This document shows positions 44,300 to 53,415 of a stretch of DNA of 64,000 bases, piece after piece. The translations under genes were made by a program, and so were the position numbers. The notes beneath the pieces were generated by a model. It searched no databases. It worked only from the letters and a program-made list of their open reading frames with translations, and had not been told where the DNA came from. The first letter of the stretch is position 1. Each line of letters begins with the position of its first letter. Source of the DNA: Azomonas tarimensis (GTDB lineage: Bacteria; Pseudomonadota; Gammaproteobacteria; Pseudomonadales; Pseudomonadaceae); contig NZ_JBHRXZ010000016.1 of assembly GCF_042648805.1 (NCBI RefSeq), forward strand, positions 124,001 through 188,000. The letters are read 5' to 3'.

Positions 44300-46696
44300 C
44301 TAATGCGTACTGATTCGCTCCTTGGAATCAGACTCACGATTCTCATCCTTTGCGACAATCTCGGGAGCCGCGTCAGGCAAGGGCTCCGGCGCGTATTGCA
44401 GCGCAATTTGGAGGACCTCGTCAATCCACTTGACAGGCTTAATCTCCAGATCCTGCTTGATGTTTTCCGGAATTTCCTTGAGATCACGCTTGTTCTCTTC
44501 GGGGATGATGACGGTTTTGATACCGCCCCGGTGAGCCGCGAGCAGTTTTTCCTTCAATCCCCCGATGGCGAGCACTTGACCACGGAGCGTGATTTCTCCG
44601 GTCATGGCCACATCGGCCCGCACCGGTATCTGGGTTAGCGCCGAGACCAGTGCGGTCGCCATGCCGATACCCGCACTGGGCCCGTCCTTCGGCGTCGCGC
44701 CTTCAGGCACATGGATATGTATATCACGGCGCTCCAGTTCCTCGACATTGATCCCCAGACTGGCTCCCCGACTGCGTACCACGGTCAGCGCTGCGGTAAT
44801 GGACTCACCCATGACATCGCCAAGTGAACCGGTCTTGGTCATCCGGCCTTTACCCGGGACCACGGCCGATTCGATGGTAAGCAATTCGCCACCGACCTGG
44901 GTCCAGGCCAGCCCCGTCACCTGACCGATCTGATCCTGCTGCTCGGCGAGGCCGTAGCGGAACTTGCGAACGCCCAGAAAGTGCTCGAGGGAGTCATCCG
45001 ACACCACCGCCTTGGCATTTTTTTCCAGCGCATGCTCCTTGACCACCTTGCGGCATACCTTGGCGATCTGTCGCTCGAGGCTGCGTACTCCTGCTTCACG
45101 GGTGTAATAGCGGATCATGTCGCGGAAGGCGCTGCCATCGAACAGGATCTCGCCCTTCTTCAGGCCGTTCGCCGCGATCTGCTTCGGTGCCAGGTAGCGA
45201 TTGGCGATGTTGATCTTCTCGTCCTCGGTGTAGCCAGGAAGACGGATGATCTCCATACGGTCCAGCAGGGGCGCTGGGATGTTCATCGAATTGGCGGTAC
45301 AGACGAACATCACATCCGAGAGGTCGTAATCGACCTCAAGGTAATGATCATTGAAATTGTGATTCTGTTCCGGATCGAGCACCTCGAGCAGCGCGGAAGC
45401 GGGATCGCCACGCATGTCGCTGCTCATCTTGTCGATCTCGTCCAGCAGGAACAACGGATTGCGCACGCTGACCTTTGCCATCTTCTGGATCAACCGGCCC
45501 GGCATCGAGCCGATATAGGTTCTACGGTGCCCGCGGATCTCCGCCTCGTCACGAACGCCGCCGAGCGCCATGCGAATGAATTTGCGGTTGGTCGCGCGTG
45601 CAATCGACTCGGCCAGGGAAGTCTTGCCGACCCCAGGAGGCCCCACGAGGCAGAGCACCGGGCCCTTGAGCTTCTTGACCCGCTTCTGCACCGCAAGGTA
45701 TTCGAGAATGCGATCCTTCACCTCTTCCAGGCCGTAGTGGTCGGCGTCAAGGATGTCTTCTGCCTTGGCGAGATCCAGGCGAACCTTGCTTGCCTGTTTC
45801 CATGGCACATTGACCAGCCAGTCGATGTACGAGCGCACTACAGTCGCCTCGGCAGACATTGGCGACATCTGCTTGAGCTTGTTCAGCTCGGCCTGAGCCT
45901 TGGCATAGGCGTCCTTGCTCATGCCGGCTTCTTCTATGCGGCGCTTGAGCTCATCGACTTCATTGTGGCCTTCGTCGATATCCCCCAGCTCTTTTTGAAT
46001 GGCTTTCATCTGCTCATTCAGGTAGTACTCGCGCTGGCTGCGCTCCATTTGCTTCTTGACCCGGCCACGGATGCGCTTTTCCACTTGCAGCAGATCGATC
46101 TCGCCGTCCAGCAACGACAGCACATGCTCGACACGCTCGGCCAGATCGGTGATTTCGAGGATCTGCTGCTTCTGCTCGATCTTGAGCGCCATATGCGCAG
46201 CCATGGTGTCCACCAACCGCGCGGCATCGTCGATGCCGGTCAGCGAGCTCAGCACCTCGGCGGGTACCTTCTTGCCAAGCTGTACATACTGTTCGAACTG
46301 GCTCAGCAGGCTACGCACGAACACCTCGGCTTCCCGTGCTGCCACCTCGCTTTCATCGATAAGAGCGACTTCGGCGCGGCAGTGGTTCTCGCCATCGGCA
46401 AAACGCTCGATAACGCCGCGCTGTTCGCCTTCGACCAGCACTTTAACCGTGCCATCAGGCAACTTGAGCAGCTGCAGAACAGTTGCCACCGTTCCCACTC
46501 GATAGAGGGCGTCCTCACCGGGGTCGTCATCAGCCGGGTTCTTCTGGGCCAACAGCAGGATCTGCTTGTCGCCCATCATCGCTGACTCCAACGCCTCGAT
46601 CGACTTCTCGCGGCCGACGAAGAGTGGGATCACCATGTGCGGATAGACCACCACATCACGCAGCGGCAGGAGAGGCAATTCGATGGTTGTCTTCAT
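44300..46696 (-). CDS. lon: ATP-dependent protease Lon
   Basis: An AAA+ serine protease of 798 residues for misfolded and regulatory proteins. The order is the N-terminal LON substrate domain (about 8-200), a coiled-coil region, Walker A GPPGVGKT near residue 355, and the C-terminal proteolytic domain with catalytic Ser674 (GPSAGIGM) and the downstream Lys. It is the classical ClpP-ClpX-Lon-HU neighbourhood. An RpoH-like promoter lies directly upstream, in agreement with heat-shock control. Confidence 0.97.
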   Translation of the reverse strand: MKTTIELPLLPLRDVVVYPHMVIPLFVGREKSIEALESAMMGDKQILLLAQKNPADDDPGEDALYRVGTVATVLQLLKLPDGTVKVLVEGEQRGVIERFADGENHCRAEVALIDESEVAAREAEVFVRSLLSQFEQYVQLGKKVPAEVLSSLTGIDDAARLVDTMAAHMALKIEQKQQILEITDLAERVEHVLSLLDGEIDLLQVEKRIRGRVKKQMERSQREYYLNEQMKAIQKELGDIDEGHNEVDELKRRIEEAGMSKDAYAKAQAELNKLKQMSPMSAEATVVRSYIDWLVNVPWKQASKVRLDLAKAEDILDADHYGLEEVKDRILEYLAVQKRVKKLKGPVLCLVGPPGVGKTSLAESIARATNRKFIRMALGGVRDEAEIRGHRRTYIGSMPGRLIQKMAKVSVRNPLFLLDEIDKMSSDMRGDPASALLEVLDPEQNHNFNDHYLEVDYDLSDVMFVCTANSMNIPAPLLDRMEIIRLPGYTEDEKINIANRYLAPKQIAANGLKKGEILFDGSAFRDMIRYYTREAGVRSLERQIAKVCRKVVKEHALEKNAKAVVSDDSLEHFLGVRKFRYGLAEQQDQIGQVTGLAWTQVGGELLTIESAVVPGKGRMTKTGSLGDVMGESITAALTVVRSRGASLGINVEELERRDIHIHVPEGATPKDGPSAGIGMATALVSALTQIPVRADVAMTGEITLRGQVLAIGGLKEKLLAAHRGGIKTVIIPEENKRDLKEIPENIKQDLEIKPVKWIDEVLQIALQYAPEPLPDAAPEIVAKDENRESDSKERISTH

Positions 46697-46745
46697 AATT
46701 CAGCTTCACCCGTTGCCGTTAAACGATAAAAAGCACCTGTCGGTA

Positions 46746-46774
46746 AGATGGCGGCATAGCCTCCAAAAAACAAG
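46746..46774 (-). promoter_or_regulatory. RpoH (sigma-32)-like promoter of lon
   Basis: On the minus strand CTTGTTT (46774-46768) and CGCCATCT (46753-46746) are separated by 14 bp. The heat-shock consensus is CTTGAAA and CCCCATNT; the -10 box fits at all but one position. It lies between a terminator and the lon start, about 50 bp upstream of the ATG. Confidence 0.7.
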
Positions 46775-46790
46775 CGCCATGAAAATGCGA

Positions 46791-46808
46791 AAGGGCCCGG
46801 AGGCCCTT
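46791..46808 (-). terminator. Hairpin after clpX
   Basis: AAGGGCC and GGCCCTT form a 7-bp stem with a 4-nt loop just past the clpX stop. On the minus strand TCGCATTTT follows, a weak T tract, so termination may be partial and allow some clpX-lon readthrough. Confidence 0.65.
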
Positions 46809-46811
46809 GCA

Positions 46812-48092
46812 TCAAGCGTCTGGCGCCGCCTTTGCGGGCGGTTCATTGCTCTCGTAAATCAACAGCGGCTTGGACGTCCCCTCGATGACGCTCTCGTCGA
46901 TAACCACTTTGCTCACATCCTTCTGGGATGGGATGTCGTACATGGTTTCGAGCAGAACACCTTCAAGAATCGATCGCAGGCCGCGAGCCCCGGTCTTCCG
47001 CTCCAGGGCGCGTTTGGCGACTGCCTTCAGCGCATCGGTACGGAACTCGAGCTCCACATCTTCCATGTCGAACAATCGGCCATACTGTTTGGTAAGCGCA
47101 TTCTTGGGTTCGGTAAGAATCTGGATCAGTGCAGCCTCGTCGAGTTCCTCCAGCGTCGCCACAACGGGCAAACGGCCGACGAACTCGGGAATCAACCCGA
47201 ACTTGACCAGATCATCGGGCTCGACCGCCTTCAGCGATTCGCCGATCTTCTTGCCTTCTTCCTGGCTACGCACCTCGGCATTGAAGCCGATGCCGCCTTT
47301 GGTGGAGCGATTCTGGATGACCTTTTCGAGGCCAGAGAAAGCGCCGCCGCAGATGAACAGGATGTTGCGCGTGTCGACCTGCAGGAATTCCTGCTGTGGG
47401 TGCTTGCGCCCCCCCTGTGGCGGTACCGAGGCCACAGTGCCTTCGATAAGCTTCAGCAGGGCCTGCTGAACCCCTTCACCGGACACGTCGCGCGTGATCG
47501 ACGGGTTGTCGGACTTACGTGAAATCTTGTCGATCTCGTCGATGTAGACGATGCCCATCTGGGCCTTCTCGACATCGTAGTCGCACTTCTGCAACAGCTT
47601 CTGGATGATGTTCTCGACATCTTCGCCCACGTAGCCCGCCTCGGTGAGGGTCGTCGCGTCGGCGATGGTGAACGGCACGTTGAGCAAGCGAGCAAGCGTT
47701 TCCGCCAGCAAGGTCTTGCCCGAACCGGTCGGCCCGATCAGGAGAATGTTGCTCTTGCCCAGTTCGACGTCGTCTTTCTTGTCACGTTGGTTCAAGCGCT
47801 TGTAGTGGTTGTACACCGCTACTGCCAGGATCTTCTTGGCACGCACCTGACCAATGACGTATTGATCGAGGATGCCGCTGATCTCCCGAGGGGTGGGCAA
47901 TTTGTGCTGGCTGCTCTCGGTCTGTGCTTCCTGCACCTCCTCGCGGATGATGTCATTGCACAGGTCGACGCATTCGTCACAGATGAAGACAGAGGGACCG
48001 GCAATCAGCTTGCGTACTTCGTGCTGGCTTTTGCCGCAAAAAGAGCAGTAAAGCAGTTTGCCAGTGTCCTCGCCGTTGCGGGTATCTGTCAT
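46812..48092 (-). CDS. clpX: ClpX, ATPase subunit of the ClpXP protease
   Basis: An AAA+ unfoldase of 426 residues that delivers tagged proteins to ClpP. The N-terminal zinc-binding domain has the four cysteines of CSFCGKS and CDECVDLC. Walker A is GPTGSGKT, Walker B VYIDEIDKI, and the pore loop GYVGED. The ClpP-docking region sits before VVATLEELDE. ATG 48092 (MTDTRNGED) is preferred over the in-frame ATG 48104. It follows clpP after an 88-bp gap that includes a hairpin. Confidence 0.97.
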   Translation of the reverse strand: MTDTRNGEDTGKLLYCSFCGKSQHEVRKLIAGPSVFICDECVDLCNDIIREEVQEAQTESSQHKLPTPREISGILDQYVIGQVRAKKILAVAVYNHYKRLNQRDKKDDVELGKSNILLIGPTGSGKTLLAETLARLLNVPFTIADATTLTEAGYVGEDVENIIQKLLQKCDYDVEKAQMGIVYIDEIDKISRKSDNPSITRDVSGEGVQQALLKLIEGTVASVPPQGGRKHPQQEFLQVDTRNILFICGGAFSGLEKVIQNRSTKGGIGFNAEVRSQEEGKKIGESLKAVEPDDLVKFGLIPEFVGRLPVVATLEELDEAALIQILTEPKNALTKQYGRLFDMEDVELEFRTDALKAVAKRALERKTGARGLRSILEGVLLETMYDIPSQKDVSKVVIDESVIEGTSKPLLIYESNEPPAKAAPDA

Positions 48093-48139
48093 TGATCGTT
48101 CCAAATCGGAAAGGCTTGGAAAACAAGATGAAGGTATTC

Positions 48140-48159
48140 GTGGGCTTTTTCAAGCCCAC
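48140..48159 (-). other. Hairpin between clpP and clpX
   Basis: GTGGGCTT and AAGCCCAC form an 8-bp stem with a 4-nt loop in the clpP-clpX gap. No T tract follows, so it is more likely an mRNA processing or stability element than a full terminator. Confidence 0.5.
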
Positions 48160-48180
48160 GGAACGCCCGGATATCGCCGG

Positions 48181-48819
48181 TCAGCTCGCCAACTGGCGGT
48201 GGGTGAGGACCTGATCGATGAGGCCATACTTGGCAGCGTCTTCACCATTCATGAAATTGTCGCGATCGGTATCGCGCGCAATCACATCGATGGGCTGCCC
48301 GGTATGCTTGGCCAGGACACTGTTCAAGCGCTCGCGGATGGTGAGGATTTCCCGCGCGTGAATCTCGATGTCGGACGCCTGCCCCTGGAACCCGCCCAGT
48401 GGCTGGTGGATCATCATGCGCGAGTGCGGAAGGCAGTAACGCTTGCCAGCCGCGCCCCCGGCCAGCAGCAGCGCACCCATACTGCAGGCCTGGCCGATGC
48501 AGATGGTGGAAACGTCAGGCTTGATGAACTGCATCGTGTCGTAGATCGACATGCCTGCCGTCACCGAACCGCCCGGCGAGTTGATGTACAGGTGAATGTC
48601 CTTCTCGGGGTTCTCGGCTTCCAGAAACAGCAGCTGAGCCACGATCAGGTTGGCCATATAATCCTCAACCTGGCCGACCATGAAGATGACTCGCTCACGC
48701 AGCAGACGAGAATAGATATCGTAGGCACGCTCACCACGAGCGGACTGCTCCACCACCATTGGAACCAAGCCGCCTGCGGCCTGAATGTCCGGAAATTGCA
48801 TCATCGAAGTCGGGGACAT
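48181..48819 (-). CDS. clpP: ClpP, proteolytic subunit of the Clp protease
   Basis: A serine peptidase of 212 residues that forms the tetradecameric chamber used by ClpX and ClpA. The triad is Ser113 (GQACSMG), His138 (RMMIHQP) and Asp187 (DTDRDNFM). A short propeptide precedes the mature protein. The start has AGGGAG about 13 bases upstream. It lies directly after the tig terminator on the minus strand. Confidence 0.97.
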   Translation of the reverse strand: MSPTSMMQFPDIQAAGGLVPMVVEQSARGERAYDIYSRLLRERVIFMVGQVEDYMANLIVAQLLFLEAENPEKDIHLYINSPGGSVTAGMSIYDTMQFIKPDVSTICIGQACSMGALLLAGGAAGKRYCLPHSRMMIHQPLGGFQGQASDIEIHAREILTIRERLNSVLAKHTGQPIDVIARDTDRDNFMNGEDAAKYGLIDQVLTHRQLAS

Positions 48820-48849
48820 TTTCAGCGTTTACTCCCTTATGCATGCCTG

Positions 48850-48881
48850 AAAAACATAAGCCAGCTCGAGGCTGGCTTATG
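48850..48881 (-). terminator. Rho-independent terminator of tig
   Basis: An 11-bp perfect stem (CATAAGCCAGC with GCTGGCTTATG, 5-nt loop) followed on the minus strand by five Ts. It separates tig from clpP. Confidence 0.92.
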
Positions 48882-48907
48882 TCTGTGCGTAAACGAGAAG
48901 AAGTGGA

Positions 48908-50218
48908 TCAACCCGCTTGCGGAGCCTCCGCAGGCTTCACGGCTTCTTCATACGAGACTGATGTGTCGGTCACTTTAGCCTGCTGCAGGACAGTATCCAC
49001 AACTTGTTCTTCGAGCACAACCGAGCGGACCTCGTTCATCTGCTCGCTGTTCTGGTAATACCAGGCCACCACTTGCTCGGGCTCCTGATAAGCCGAGGCC
49101 ATGTCCTCGATCAGCTCTCGGACGCGGTTTTCATCGGCCTTGAGCTCTTTCTGCCTGACCACCTCGGCAACCACCAGGCCCAAGGCGACACGGCGCTTGG
49201 CCTGCTCTTCGAACAGTTCAGCTGGCAGCTGCTCGGGCTTCACATTGCCACCGAACTGCTGCACAGCCTGAACGCGCAGACGATCGACTTCATTGCTGAT
49301 GAGCGCCTTGGGCACTTCAATGGCGTTGGTCTGGATCAGACCTTCCATGACCTGGTTCTTCACCTTGCTCTTGATAGCCTGGCGGAGTTCACGCTCCATG
49401 TTCTGGCGAACTTCAGCACGGAATGCATCCACACCCCCTTCCTGAACGCCGAACAAGGCGAAGAACTCCTCGTTGAGCTCCGGTAGCTTGGCTTCGGCAA
49501 CGCTTTTCACGGTCACGGTGAACTCGGCAGTCTTGCCGGCCAGATCGAGGTTCTGGTAGTCCTCCGGGAATGTAGGAGTGATGACGCGCTCTTCGCCCGC
49601 CCCGGCACCGACCAGCCCATCTTCGAAGCCCGGAATCATGCGGCCCGAGCCGAGAACGAGGTTGACACCTTCGGCGGAACCGCCGGCAAAGGCCTCGCCG
49701 TCGATCTTGCCGACGAAATCGATGGTCACCTGGTCATCGATAGCCGCTTCGCGCTCGACCGCTTCGTAACGGGTGTTCTGCTTGCGCAGCGTGTCCAGCA
49801 TCTTGTCGACGTCAGCCTCGGTGACTTCAGCCTGCAAACGCTCCACTTCGATACCCTCGAAGCCGGCAACCTGGATTTCAGGGAAGACTTCAAAGGTCGC
49901 GACGTATTCGAGATCCTTGCCCTTCTCGAAGGTCTTGGGCTCGACCGCGGGCGCACCAGCGGGGTTCAGCTTCTCGGACGCAACCGCTTCGTAATAGGTA
50001 GCCTGAATAAGGTCGCCCAGGACTTCCTGGCGAGCGGAAGCCTCGTAACGCTGACGGATCACGCTCATTGGAACCTTGCCCGGACGGAAGCCTGGGATCT
50101 TCGCTCGGCTGGCGGTCTGCTGCAGACGCTTGTTGACTTCGGTCTCGATGCGCTCGGCCGGTACGCCGATAGTCATGCGGCGCTCGAGAGCGGAGGTGCT
50201 TTCTACAGAAACTTGCAT
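48908..50218 (-). CDS. tig: Trigger factor
   Basis: A ribosome-associated chaperone and prolyl isomerase of 436 residues. The N-terminal ribosome-binding domain includes the signature GFRPGKVPMSVIRQRYEASAR. An FKBP-type domain starts near AIDDQVTIDFVGKIDGEAF and holds GSGRMIPGFEDGL. The C-terminal helical domain cradles nascent chains. ATG 50218 (MQVSVEST) is chosen over 50242. A TAGAAT at 50276-50281 (minus strand) may be its -10 box. It lies downstream of three tRNA genes. Confidence 0.96.
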   Translation of the reverse strand: MQVSVESTSALERRMTIGVPAERIETEVNKRLQQTASRAKIPGFRPGKVPMSVIRQRYEASARQEVLGDLIQATYYEAVASEKLNPAGAPAVEPKTFEKGKDLEYVATFEVFPEIQVAGFEGIEVERLQAEVTEADVDKMLDTLRKQNTRYEAVEREAAIDDQVTIDFVGKIDGEAFAGGSAEGVNLVLGSGRMIPGFEDGLVGAGAGEERVITPTFPEDYQNLDLAGKTAEFTVTVKSVAEAKLPELNEEFFALFGVQEGGVDAFRAEVRQNMERELRQAIKSKVKNQVMEGLIQTNAIEVPKALISNEVDRLRVQAVQQFGGNVKPEQLPAELFEEQAKRRVALGLVVAEVVRQKELKADENRVRELIEDMASAYQEPEQVVAWYYQNSEQMNEVRSVVLEEQVVDTVLQQAKVTDTSVSYEEAVKPAEAPQAG

Positions 50219-50461
50219 GGATAATCCTCGTTGCACAGACATAAGCCGGGCGTTCCGGCCCCAGAATGGGCGAGCATTCTAGTGGCTCGAATGACAGAAG
50301 TCACCCTGCCCGCAGACTGCGCCGACAAAGCTGAGGCTCGAGGTATCCTAAGGACTGAGGCAGGGTGAATACGGGCAGACCGATTCAATGAAGCCAGAGG
50401 CGAAAACAGGAGGAAGCGGGAAGACCGTGCTGGCAGCCTGCCTGAGAAAGTGATCCGGAGG

Positions 50462-50546
50462 TGGTGCGGACGGAGAGACTCGAACTCTCACACCTTGCGG
50501 CACTGGAACCTAAATCCAGCGTGTCTACCAATTCCACCACGTCCGC
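50462..50546 (-). tRNA. tRNA-Leu (UAG)
   Basis: An 85-nt class II tRNA with a GCGGACG/CGTCCGC acceptor stem, an anticodon loop TTTAGGT giving anticodon UAG, a variable arm containing GCCGCAAGGTG, TTCGAGT in the T loop and an encoded CCA end. It is the third of three tRNAs read from one promoter. Confidence 0.96.
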
Positions 50547-50598
50547 CCGGAACTCTTGAAACGCAAACGCCAGGTATAGACCTGGCGTTTGGAAAATA

Positions 50599-50674
50599 TG
50601 GGGTGGACGATGGGGATCGAACCCACGACACCAGGAGCCACAATCCTGTGCTCTACCAACTGAGCTACGCCCAC
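50599..50674 (-). tRNA. tRNA-His (GUG)
   Basis: A 76-nt tRNA starting GTGGGCGTAGCTCAGTTGG, with anticodon GUG in the loop of AGGATTGTGGCTCCT, TTCGATC in the T loop and an encoded CCA end. Confidence 0.96.
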
Positions 50675-50704
50675 CATATCTTACTGCTTGTACCAGACGC
50701 CAAA

Positions 50705-50781
50705 TGGCGCACCCGGCAGGACTCGAACCTGCGACCATCCGCTTAGAAGGCGGATGCTCTATCCAGCTGAGCTACGGGCGC
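50705..50781 (-). tRNA. tRNA-Arg (UCU)
   Basis: A 77-nt tRNA starting GCGCCCGTAGCTCAGCTGG, with anticodon UCU in CCGCCTTCTAAGCGG, TTCGAGT in the T loop and an encoded CCA end. It is the first tRNA after the promoter. Confidence 0.96.
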
Positions 50782-50878
50782 TTTCTTCTGTGCTAAGCGC
50801 AGATCAAGCTCCCGGCTTCGTGGATACTCACGAAAGCCACTCTAGCCAGCAACTCGCTGTGCTCGACAAGCGGGGCGA

Positions 50879-50907
50879 ATCTTATAGGCGAGACCAGAAA
50901 GCGTCAA
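50879..50907 (-). promoter_or_regulatory. Strong promoter of the Arg-His-Leu tRNA operon
   Basis: On the minus strand TTGACG (50907-50902) and TAAGAT (50884-50879) are 17 bp apart. A GC-rich discriminator (TCGCCCCGC) follows, and an AT-rich tract upstream (about 50908-50930) can serve as an UP element. This arrangement is typical of stringently controlled stable RNA promoters. Confidence 0.8.
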
Positions 50908-51038
50908 CAGTATTTTAAAAAAATCTCTGCAATTCAAAGGGGTTACATTGATCGAGCCGGCGCTGCCTTTGCCTCACTGGCGCACCATGAGAGAATGACG
51001 GTCCTTTTTCCACCCCTTTCCGATGGTTTCAGAGCGCC

Positions 51039-51893
51039 ATGACCGCACAACTGATCGATGGCAAATCGATTGCTGCCAGTATCCGCCAGCACATTGCCCA
51101 ACGAGTCGCAGAGCGCCAGCGCGAGGGCCTACGGGCGCCGGGCCTGGCAGTGATTCTGGTGGGAAGCGATCCGGCTTCGCAGGTATATGTCGCGCACAAG
51201 CGCAAAGACTGTGAAGAAGTCGGTTTCGTTTCTGTAGCGCATGACCTCCCAGCGGAGACCGGACAGGATCAGTTGCTGGAGCTGATCGACCAGCTCAACG
51301 AGGACAAGGCCATCGACGGCATTCTTGTGCAGTTGCCCCTGCCCCGCCATTTCGACACCTCGCTTCTGCTTGAGCGCATTCGCCCCGACAAGGACGTCGA
51401 TGGCTTCCACCCCTACAACGTAGGCCGCCTCGCGCAGCGCATGCCGCTGCTGCGTCCCTGCACGCCCAAAGGCGTCATGACGCTCCTGCAGAGCACGGAC
51501 GCCGATCTGTACGGACTGGATGCGGTGGTGGTGGGCGCTTCGAACATCGTGGGCAGACCCATGGCTCTCGAGCTACTCCTCGCTGGGTGTACGGTGACGG
51601 TGACCCATCGCTTCACCAAGGGTCTGGAGGATCACGTTCGCCGTGCCGATCTTCTGGTCGTGGGGACCGGCATTGCCGGACTGGTGAAGGGCGACTGGAT
51701 CAAGCCGGGCGCGATCGTCATCGACGTGGGCATCAACCGCCAGGCGGACGGACGCCTGGTCGGTGACGTCGAATACGCGCCCGCAGCGCAACGCGCCGGT
51801 TGGATCACGCCGGTACCCGGCGGTGTCGGCCCCATGACCCGGGCATGCCTTCTGGAAAACACGCTTTACGCCGCGGAACAACTGCACCGGTAA
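51039..51893 (+). CDS. folD: Methylene-tetrahydrofolate dehydrogenase/cyclohydrolase FolD
   Basis: A bifunctional enzyme of 284 residues that oxidises 5,10-methylene-THF and hydrolyses the product to 10-formyl-THF. The active-site Tyr50 and Lys54 lie in QVYVAHKRKDCEEVG. The signatures VDGFHPYNVGRL, PCTPKGVMTLL and VTPVPGGVGPMT-like PVPGGVGPMTRA are present. It is convergent with cysS, with a REP-like palindrome in the gap. Confidence 0.96.
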   Translation: MTAQLIDGKSIAASIRQHIAQRVAERQREGLRAPGLAVILVGSDPASQVYVAHKRKDCEEVGFVSVAHDLPAETGQDQLLELIDQLNEDKAIDGILVQLPLPRHFDTSLLLERIRPDKDVDGFHPYNVGRLAQRMPLLRPCTPKGVMTLLQSTDADLYGLDAVVVGASNIVGRPMALELLLAGCTVTVTHRFTKGLEDHVRRADLLVVGTGIAGLVKGDWIKPGAIVIDVGINRQADGRLVGDVEYAPAAQRAGWITPVPGGVGPMTRACLLENTLYAAEQLHR

Positions 51894-51940
51894 GGCAGCA
51901 GGGAAAGCCGCTGGAGGTGACGGAATTCGCCTCGACACGG

Positions 51941-51966
51941 CTACGGTGGGCCGAAGCCCACCATAG
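51941..51966. repeat. REP-like palindrome
   Basis: GGTGGGC and GCCCACC form a 7-bp stem around CGAA, extended by CTA/TAG beyond one mismatch. This core resembles a GTAGGGTGGGC-type palindrome I recall as frequent in Pseudomonas intergenic DNA. Only one copy is in the window. It sits between the convergent folD and cysS genes and could also stabilise or end both transcripts. Confidence 0.5.
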
Positions 51967-52029
51967 CTGGAACGACGTCGTTTCAACCGCCTCTCGCCCC
52001 GCTCTCCAGCCTCAGCGCTCCTGGTCGGC

Positions 52030-53415
52030 TTAGCCTTGCAGCCGCCAGGTGGTACCGCCCTTGCCATCCTCGAGCACGACACCCATGGCACTGAGCTGGT
52101 CGCGAATGCGGTCCGATTCGGCCCAGTTCTTGTCCGCCCGAGCCTGAAGGCGGGCAGCGATCAGGGCTTCGATTTCGACGGCATCCATCTTGCCTTCGGC
52201 CCCGGCCTGGAGGAAGGCATCCGGCTCAAGCTGAAGCACACCCAGCAGTCCGGCCAGCGCCTTCAGGCGTGCGGCCAGCCCTGCTGCGGCGGCAGGATCG
52301 CTGTCGCGCAGGCGGTTGACCTCGCGCACCATGTCGAACAGCACGGCGCAGGCTTCGGGCGTGTTGAAGTCGTCGTCCATCGCCCGAGCGAAGCGCTCGA
52401 TGAACGCCTCGCCGCCGACAGGTGCTGCCTCGGGTAGTCCCTTCAGCGCATGATAGAAGCGCTCCAGCGCGCCACGAGCTTCCCGGAGGCTGTCCTCGGA
52501 GTAGTTGATCGGGCTGCGATAGTGGCTCGACACCAGCAGATAACGCACCACCTCCGGGTGATATTTCTCCAGCACTTCGCGAATGGTGAAGAAGTTGCCA
52601 AGCGACTTGGACATCTTTTCACCATCGACCCGCACCGCGCCGGCATGCATCCAGACATTGGCGTAGAGCTTGCCGGTGGCAGCCTCGCTCTGGGCGATCT
52701 CGTTCTCATGGTGCGGGAACACCAGATCCGGGCCGCCGCCGTGGATGTCGAAGGTTTCACCCAGGCAGCAGGTAGACATCACCGAGCATTCGATATGCCA
52801 CCCGGGCCGACCCGCACCCCAGGGGGACGCCCAGCTCGGCTCGCCTGGCTTGGCGCCCTTCCAGAGCACGAAATCCAGGGGATCTTCCTTGGATTCGTCC
52901 ACCTCGATGCGGGCGCCGATACGCAGATCCTCGACCTTCTTGCGCGACAGCTTGCCGTAGCCCTGGAACTTGCCGACCCGGTAATAGACATCGCCATTGC
53001 CCGGAGCATAGGCGAAACCCTTGTCGATCAGCGTCTGGATCATCGCGTGCATACCCGCAATATGACCGGTCGCTCGCGGTTCGAAATCCGGGCGCAGCAC
53101 CGACAGCCTGGCTTCATCCTCATGCATTGCGTCGATCATGCGCCCCACCAGCGCCTCGAACGGTTCACCATTCTCGCTGGCCCGGCGGATGATCTTGTCA
53201 TCGATATCGGTGATGTTGCGCACGTAGGTCAGTTCGAAACCGCGATGACGCAGCCAGCGCGCGACCAGGTCGAAGGCCACCATCACCCGGGCGTGGCCGA
53301 TGTGGCAGTAGTCGTAGACGGTCATGCCGCAGACATACATGCGGACCCTGTTGCCTTCCAGCGGCCGCAGTGGCTCCTTGGTTTTCGACAGGGTGCTGTA
53401 GACGGTCAGTGTCAT
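52030..53415 (-). CDS. cysS: Cysteinyl-tRNA synthetase
   Basis: A class I synthetase of 461 residues. Zinc-binding Cys29 precedes the HIGH motif (38-41) in CGMTVYDYCHIGHAR. Further zinc ligands are in HIECSVMSTCCLGETFDIHG and HHENEIAQSE. The KMSKS motif is intact in GEKMSKSLGNFF. The ATG overlaps the glnS stop by 4 bp (ATGA at 53412-53415), so glnS and cysS are translationally coupled. Confidence 0.97.
   Translation of the reverse strand: MTLTVYSTLSKTKEPLRPLEGNRVRMYVCGMTVYDYCHIGHARVMVAFDLVARWLRHRGFELTYVRNITDIDDKIIRRASENGEPFEALVGRMIDAMHEDEARLSVLRPDFEPRATGHIAGMHAMIQTLIDKGFAYAPGNGDVYYRVGKFQGYGKLSRKKVEDLRIGARIEVDESKEDPLDFVLWKGAKPGEPSWASPWGAGRPGWHIECSVMSTCCLGETFDIHGGGPDLVFPHHENEIAQSEAATGKLYANVWMHAGAVRVDGEKMSKSLGNFFTIREVLEKYHPEVVRYLLVSSHYRSPINYSEDSLREARGALERFYHALKGLPEAAPVGGEAFIERFARAMDDDFNTPEACAVLFDMVREVNRLRDSDPAAAAGLAARLKALAGLLGVLQLEPDAFLQAGAEGKMDAVEIEALIAARLQARADKNWAESDRIRDQLSAMGVVLEDGKGGTTWRLQG

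Noticed and set aside
44981..46585. A 534-codon plus-strand frame opposite lon
   Set aside because: Lon is unambiguous on the minus strand, and the antisense frame is compositional.
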